NCBI RefSeq assembly: GCF_963667775.1
Contig: NZ_OY764015.1
Location: 1,815,168 to 1,879,167, forward strand
DNA length: 64,000 nt
Direction of reading: 5' to 3'
Source: an uncultured Trichococcus sp.
Lineage (GTDB): Bacteria > Bacillota > Bacilli > Lactobacillales > Aerococcaceae
Part shown: positions 58,860 to 64,000 of the stretch, piece after piece
Layout of the letters: every line of letters starts with the position of its first letter
Numbering within the stretch: the first letter of the stretch is position 1
Made by a program: the position numbers and the translations under genes
The notes under the pieces: generated by a model
Databases searched by the model: none
Seen by the model: the letters and a program-made list of their open reading frames with translations, nothing else
What the model was told of the DNA's origin: nothing

Positions 58860-58982
58860 TTTAGTCGAACTCTGAATTGCAGAGGGTTCCGCCTAAGTTG
58901 ATAACCACACACGGCCAAAAAACGTCCGCTTTGTGGTTATCCTCTTAGTGCTCACCCTCTAAACGCAATTCATCGTATCCTT
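58853..58982 (-). repeat. Array unit III
   Basis: Pairings: 58873-58880 with 58965-58972 (8 bp), 58881-58887 with 58954-58960 (7 bp), 58893-58897 with 58944-58948 (5 bp), 58900-58909 with 58932-58941 (10 bp). It shares the internal loop and edge motifs with unit I while most stem positions differ. Confidence 0.65.
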
Positions 58983-59104
58983 TAGTTGAGTTCTGATTCG
59001 CAGATACCGCTCCCGTTTCGCAAACAGTTGTTGTCCACAAAAGAGGTGGACAGCAACTGTTCACTCCAACGTCCGGGTATCTAAACGCGAATCATCACAT
59101 CCTG
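58976..59104 (-). repeat. Array unit II
   Basis: Pairings: 58994-59001 with 59087-59094 (8 bp), 59002-59008 with 59076-59082 (7 bp), and a 16-base arm 59023-59038 with 59046-59061 (one wobble). The CTAAG/CTTAG segment of the other units is replaced by a larger internal loop. Confidence 0.65.
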
Positions 59105-59230
59105 TTTTAGTTGAACTCTGAATCCCAGAAATCTCCGCCTAAGCTGAAATACCCACCTCGACCAAAACCGGGTCGTGGTGGGTATTTCCTCTTAGTGCTC
59201 GATTTCTAGAGTGGGATTCATCGTATCCTG
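59101..59230 (-). repeat. Array unit I (next to groEL)
   Basis: Pairings on plus coordinates: 59119-59126 with 59213-59220 (8 bp), 59127-59133 with 59201-59207 (7 bp), 59139-59143 with 59191-59195 (5 bp), 59147-59157 with 59177-59187 (11 bp) and 59159-59163 with 59171-59175 (5 bp). A five-base bulge on the 5' side separates stems one and two. Confidence 0.65.
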
Positions 59231-59231
59231 A

Positions 59232-60845
<1,614 letters not shown>

Positions 60846-60873
60846 TTATCGATTCACCTCATGAATTATATTT

Positions 60874-61158
60874 TTAGTCCAGAATTGCTACGATGTCGCT
60901 TTCTTTGATCACTAAGTATTCTGTTCCCGCGTATTTAACTTCTGTGCCTGCATATTTTTCGAAAAGGACAGTATCCCCTGCCTTAACGGTCATTTCGATG
61001 GTTACGCCGTTATCCGTCACGCGTCCCGCGCCCACAGCAATAACGGTGCCGGTTTGGGATTTTTCTTTAGCGGATGACGGTAATACGATGCCGCCTACAG
61101 ATTTTTCCTCTTCTTTGGCAACTTCTACAATAACACGGTTTCCTAATGGTTTTAACAA
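60874..61158 (-). CDS. groS: Co-chaperonin GroES
   Basis: 94 aa, complete. N-terminal [12 protein letters not shown], the mobile loop [18 protein letters not shown] and [19 protein letters not shown] are typical. First gene of groESL, 28 bases after the CIRCE operator. Confidence 0.98.
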   Translation of the reverse strand: MLKPLGNRVIVEVAKEEEKSVGGIVLPSSAKEKSQTGTVIAVGAGRVTDNGVTIEMTVKAGDTVLFEKYAGTEVKYAGTEYLVIKESDIVAILD

Positions 61159-61185
61159 GATGATCCCTCCAAAAATAAGTTCATT

Positions 61186-61212
61186 TTAGCACTCATCAAC
61201 TTAGAGTGCTAA
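61186..61212 (-). promoter_or_regulatory. CIRCE element (HrcA operator) of groESL
   Basis: TTAGCACTC - nine bases - GAGTGCTAA, a perfect match to the CIRCE consensus. HrcA represses the operon here until heat stress. Confidence 0.98.
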
Positions 61213-61223
61213 GTTACATTTCT

Positions 61224-61252
61224 ATATTAATCAATCTCCAATTAATTTGCAA
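61224..61252 (-). promoter_or_regulatory. groESL promoter
   Basis: On the minus strand TTGCAA (61252-61247), 17-base spacer, TAATAT (61229-61224), immediately upstream of CIRCE. Confidence 0.75.
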
Positions 61253-61349
61253 GAGGGAAGCCGATTTTTTCTGATTCTATTTTTTTGCGCTACTATGCTA
61301 TACTGTTTATCAAGTGTAAAACGTCAGTTCTCTCAGAAAGGTACTATAT

Positions 61350-62027
61350 ATGAATAAAAAAATACGTCCCAGATTAACGTTGGCCATTCAGATCATCCTC
61401 ATCTATCTCGCTTCTCAGCTTCTGCCGGTTTTCATGCTTTTTATCATTCCGGAAGCAGATCGCATCGCGGCTGCCATGAATCTCTCGCTATTCTTCGCTT
61501 TCCTCGGAACTGCCCTTATGGTAGCATGGAATAGCAGAAAAAAATGGACACCACAAAACAGTCTTACGGATCAATCGGCTGCCCCAATCGGCAAAACGCT
61601 CGCGACCGGATTCTTCGGTTTCATCGGAGCAATCCTGATTCAGATAATCGCAATGAATGTGGAGTATCTTGTGTTCAGGATGCCCGTCATTTCCGAAAAT
61701 ACGGAAGTGTTGCTGGACTTGACAAACCGCTACCCGTTCTTTATTTTTAACATTATCATCTTTGCGCCTGTGATGGAAGAATTTGTATTCCGTAAAGCGA
61801 TTGTCACACATCTGGTCGACGCAATCGGGATGGTCGGAGCTGCCACTATCAGCGCTTTGCTTTTTGCTTTTGCGCATAATGATGGGCACTATTTGGTTTA
61901 CGGCTCTCTGGGACTATGGTTTTCTTTCCTTTATTACAGGACAAGAAACATAGCCACTCCGATGATTGCGCATGCGTTGATGAATGCCATGTCCGCTTTG
62001 CCGGTCCTGTCCCAACTCATTTCGTAA
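61350..62027 (+). CDS. ydiL: CPBP-family intramembrane metalloprotease (YdiL-like)
   Basis: 225 aa with about seven membrane segments. Three CPBP/Abi motifs are present: EEFVFRKAI (EExxxR), FAFAHNDGH (FxxxH) and HALMNAM (HxxxN/D), giving the glutamate-histidine active site. Substrate unknown; family members cleave prenylated or membrane peptides. Divergent from groES, as ydiL is in Bacillus, with an extended -10 (TGCTATACT) upstream. Confidence 0.9.
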   Translation: MNKKIRPRLTLAIQIILIYLASQLLPVFMLFIIPEADRIAAAMNLSLFFAFLGTALMVAWNSRKKWTPQNSLTDQSAAPIGKTLATGFFGFIGAILIQIIAMNVEYLVFRMPVISENTEVLLDLTNRYPFFIFNIIIFAPVMEEFVFRKAIVTHLVDAIGMVGAATISALLFAFAHNDGHYLVYGSLGLWFSFLYYRTRNIATPMIAHALMNAMSALPVLSQLIS

Positions 62028-62068
62028 GGCACGTGAAGTCCGCTATTTAGGAAAAAGAAAGGAATAAC

Positions 62069-62275
62069 ATGACTTTAAAAAATCTATTAATTCAAGTAAT
62101 CATCCGCTTCGTTTTCGCAATCCTCTTCATCTCGCTGGCAGTCGATGCCGTGAATACGGCAGGCTGGGGCTTCATGGCCTTCATCAGTGTGCTGTTCGCA
62201 ACAAGCGATGTCGTGAAAGGCGTACGCATGTTCAATGCCTACCTGAAGATCAAAGACAGCATCGATAAAAACTAA
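62069..62275 (+). CDS. ydiK: DUF4305 small membrane protein (YdiK-like)
   Basis: 68 aa with two hydrophobic helices (about 8-27 and 32-48) and a basic C-terminus. Position after the CPBP protease and before rex repeats the Bacillus ydiK-ydiL order. Function unknown. AAAGGAAT ribosome site. Its stop codon is part of the short hairpin repeat at 62273-62305. Confidence 0.82.
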   Translation: MTLKNLLIQVIIRFVFAILFISLAVDAVNTAGWGFMAFISVLFATSDVVKGVRMFNAYLKIKDSIDKN

Positions 62276-62305
62276 GAAAAGCTGAACGGATTCGTTCAGC
62301 TCTGA
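62273..62305 (+). repeat. Short hairpin repeat, copy 2 (after ydiK)
   Basis: GCTGAAC (62281-62287) pairs with GTTCAGC (62294-62300). Near-identical to 5340-5372 over 33 bases. Here the leading TAA is the ydiK stop codon. Confidence 0.7.
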
Positions 62306-62311
62306 ATATGG

Positions 62312-62346
62312 AAAAAGAAGGATGAGGCCGCCTCATCCTTCTTTTT
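62312..62346 (+). terminator. Bidirectional terminator between ydiK and rex
   Basis: AAAAAGAAGGATGAGG (62312-62327) pairs perfectly with CCTCATCCTTCTTTTT (62331-62346) around a three-base loop. Serves converging ydiK and rex. Confidence 0.93.
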
Positions 62347-62377
62347 GCGTTTTCTTATCATCCGCTATCGGCTTTTT

Positions 62378-63010
62378 TCAACCGATATCATTGTCCAGGA
62401 AATAGATCAATGTCTGCAACTCATTCGTCAAGTCCACATTCTGAACCCGGACATTTTCCGGAACGGAAAGACGGATCGGGGTAAAGTTCATGATGCCGCG
62501 AACGCCCGCCTCGGTCAAACGGTTGGTGGCATCTTGCGCCACTTCTTGGGGAACAGTCAGAATGGCTACATCAATCTGTTGGATGCGTAATTGCTCCACC
62601 ATATCCGACATCGGGTACACCGGTACACCGCTAAGGATTTTGCCGACAATGTCTTCATTGACATCAAATGCGGCACTGATGCGCACATTATTGCTTACAT
62701 GGAAATTGTAGTTCAACAAGGCATGACCCAAATTACCCACACCGATCAAAGCAACATTCGTCAGACGGTCCTGGTTCAGGGTTTTGCTGAAGAAATCCAA
62801 CAAATACTCGACATCATAGCCATAACCTCTTTTACCTAGTGCGCCAAAATATGAAAAATCCCTGCGGATAGTTGCACTGTCCACTTTTACTGCTTCACTC
62901 AATTCAGTGGATGAAACACGTTTTTTACCAGCGTTGTGCAAAAAGCGCAAATAGCGGTGGTAAATCGGCAACCTCCTTGCCGTGGCTTTTGGAATATCAT
63001 TCGTCGACAT
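62378..63010 (-). CDS. rex: Redox-sensing transcriptional repressor Rex
   Basis: 210 aa. N-terminal winged helix ([40 protein letters not shown]) and a Rossmann domain with [16 protein letters not shown] that senses NADH/NAD ratio. It represses fermentation and respiration genes when NADH is low. ATG 63010 (MSTNDIPK) follows AGGAGAAAT; a longer frame starting at 63049 contains the ribosome site and is rejected. Divergent from an ABC-F gene, as near ydiF in Bacillus. Confidence 0.96.
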   Translation of the reverse strand: MSTNDIPKATARRLPIYHRYLRFLHNAGKKRVSSTELSEAVKVDSATIRRDFSYFGALGKRGYGYDVEYLLDFFSKTLNQDRLTNVALIGVGNLGHALLNYNFHVSNNVRISAAFDVNEDIVGKILSGVPVYPMSDMVEQLRIQQIDVAILTVPQEVAQDATNRLTEAGVRGIMNFTPIRLSVPENVRVQNVDLTNELQTLIYFLDNDIG

Positions 63011-63360
63011 TATTTCTCCTCTTCTTTCCTCATTCATTTCGTACCTCATATTGTTTGTGCGATTCGGACAAACTTAAAAAAAAGTATGTTCCCATACTTA
63101 AGCTCTCATTTCATACTGACTATTATATCATCTGATTGTGAAAAATCTACTAATTTGTTCGAAACTGGACTTGATTGTGAAGCCTTTTTTGAACGATATG
63201 TGAAACACAATACTAATCGTAAGCGGAGTCACCGTTATTTTTCACATGTCCAAACTCGTGAATATAGCCATAACTTTGCTTGTCCCTACCGAATCAGTAC
63301 TTGCTGTGATAAAATGGAAAGGATAAATGCCAGCATTTGCTTAGAAAGAGGACACTACAC
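63011..63360. promoter_or_regulatory. Divergent region between rex and the ABC-F gene
   Basis: No gene seen in these 350 bases. For rex a TATAAT -10 lies at 63122-63127 on the minus strand. Between it and the start, at 63076-63099, AAGTATG-GGAA-CATACTT followed by six T forms a small terminator-like hairpin. Several TGTGAAA/ACACAA stretches (63135-63205) recall Rex half sites but no clear full operator was found. On the plus side an extended -10 (TGATAAAAT) lies near 63306. Confidence 0.4.
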
Positions 63361-64000
63361 ATGATTTTACTGCAAGGACAAAATTTGGCGCGCCTTTTTG
63401 GGGCGACCGTCTTATTCGACAATATTCAAATTACCGTACAAGACCATTCGCGCATTGCGCTTGTCGGCCGAAACGGAGCAGGCAAATCAACCCTGCTGAA
63501 GATTTTGGCCGGCATCGAAGCGACGGATGCCGGCTCTGTTTCCAAAAGCAAGGATGTTACGATCGGCTACTTGGATCAGCATAGCGCGGTCGATTCCTCC
63601 AACACGATTTGGCAGGAAATGTTGACCATCTTTGCCCCGCTCATCCAATTAAGTAAGGAAGCTGAGCAAGCCGCCGTCGCTTTGGGGGACCCGGACCTGC
63701 TCGAGGATGAAGAAGCCTACCAAAAAGCGCTGGAACGCTATGACCATCTTCAGCACACCTTGCATGAAAAGAACGCGTACGGCTATGAATCCGAGATCCG
63801 CTCGGTGCTGCACGGGTTCCAGTTCTACGAAGAAGATTACGATCGCCCGATTTCCCAATTATCCGGCGGCCAGAAAACAAGGCTCGCTTTGGCCAAAATC
63901 CTGCTGGAGAAGAACGATCTGCTGATTTTGGATGAGCCTACCAACCATCTGGACATCGACACGTTGGCTTGGCTTGAAAATTATCTGATCGGTTACAACG
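63361..64000 (+). CDS. ydiF: ABC-F family ATPase, N-terminal part
   Basis: Runs off the window end; 213 codons visible. ATG 63361 follows AGAGGA. Walker A ALVGRNGAGKSTLLKIL at about residues 33-49, the acidic interdomain-like insertion (about 95-125), signature LSGGQKTRLALAKILL and Walker B LLILDEPTNHLDID belong to the first ABC module, without membrane segments. ABC-F proteins act on the ribosome (translation factors or antibiotic protection). The symbol follows position beside rex, as in Bacillus; assignment within ABC-F is uncertain. Confidence 0.85.
   Translation, partial: MILLQGQNLARLFGATVLFDNIQITVQDHSRIALVGRNGAGKSTLLKILAGIEATDAGSVSKSKDVTIGYLDQHSAVDSSNTIWQEMLTIFAPLIQLSKEAEQAAVALGDPDLLEDEEAYQKALERYDHLQHTLHEKNAYGYESEIRSVLHGFQFYEEDYDRPISQLSGGQKTRLALAKILLEKNDLLILDEPTNHLDIDTLAWLENYLIGYN

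Larger units (their letters stand above)
58810..59230 (-). ncRNA. Tandem structured RNA array in the groEL 3' region
   Basis: Candidate RNA structure, not a gene I recognise. Between the groEL stop and the terminator lie three full units of about 125 bases and one 5' half unit. On the groEL strand each begins CAGGAT(A)nGATGA, folds as a long interrupted hairpin, and ends CAGAG/ATTC-ACTAAA(AC)AGGAT. Outer stems are TGAATCCC/GGGATTCA, TGATTCGC/GCGAATCA and TGAATTGC/GCAATTCA in the three units: the sequence changes but all eight pairs are kept. Second stems AGAAATC, AGATACC and AGAGGGT are each matched by their complements. CTAAG/CTTAG and the GAGCA/GCGGA internal loop are constant in units I and III. 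No open reading frame is conserved. Confidence 0.6.

Noticed and set aside
58810..59230. CRISPR array suspected from the tandem units after groEL
   Set aside because: Units are 125 bases, imperfect, internally palindromic with changing stems; no short constant repeat with unique spacers and no cas genes.
63130..63210. Rex operator(s) upstream of rex
   Set aside because: TGTGAA and ACACAA half sites occur, but none is arranged as TTGTGAA-n6-TTCACAA; kept only as a remark in the region entry.

Overview
The window looks like chromosome of a low-to-mid GC Gram-positive coccus or rod of the order Lactobacillales. The protein sequences resemble Carnobacteriaceae such as Trichococcus, but that genus is an inference from protein flavour, base composition and a murE without the DAP-specific DNPR motif. 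Supporting signs are strong AGGAGG-type ribosome binding sites, a CIRCE element before groES, hprK-lgt-ppaX synteny, and a rex / ydiK / ydiL / groES-groEL neighbourhood as in Bacillus. No rRNA, tRNA or CRISPR array was seen.

Layout. 1-2.5 kb: end of an OpuC-type osmoprotectant ABC transporter. 2.6-5.3 kb: asnB and an azoreductase, followed by a 500-base structured 3' region. 5.8-15.8 kb (minus strand): pgcA, trxB, galU-gpsA, ppaX, lgt, hprK, then a yvlB/C/D-like envelope-stress operon. 15.9-19.3 kb: uvrA and an orphan CzrA-like ArsR sensor. 19.4-32.0 kb: two complete phosphate uptake operons (pstS-C-A-B-B-phoU and pstS-C-A-B-phoU) in tandem, headed by phoP-phoR. Both pstS promoters carry 11-base-spaced TGTAAA Pho boxes. 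32.4-41.0 kb: ftsEX, prfB with its +1 frameshift, secA, hpf, comFA-comFC. 41.0-42.5 kb: thpR and a small IS200-type element. 42.5-53.2 kb: degV, murE, yigZ, tagO, an LTA-synthase-like enzyme, nadE-pncB and a polyprenyl sugar-phosphate transferase. 53.4-58.6 kb: argG and the fruR-fruK-fruA operon. 58.7-64 kb: a tandem structured array, groEL-groES, CPBP protease, ydiK, rex and the start of an ABC-F ATPase.

How the genes work together. The central theme is envelope and phosphate economy. PhoPR probably controls both Pst systems. tagO, the LTA-synthase-like protein, murE, galU, gpsA, pgcA and lgt supply wall polymer, lipid and lipoprotein precursors. hprK and fruRKA link sugar uptake to catabolite control, and rex links redox state to fermentation.

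The most unusual content is non-coding. (1) Directly downstream of groEL are three complete tandem hairpin units of about 125 bases plus a 5' half unit. Their paired stems differ in sequence but keep complementarity, while loop and junction motifs stay constant. That is strong comparative evidence for a selected RNA structure that I do not recognise. (2) A different structured element of about 222 bases occurs twice, 3' of the azoreductase gene and 3' of the sugar transferase gene, in the sense orientation of each and before a terminator. The azoR copy has an additional predicted pseudoknot. Together these suggest that this genome uses families of structured RNA modules in 3' untranslated regions.
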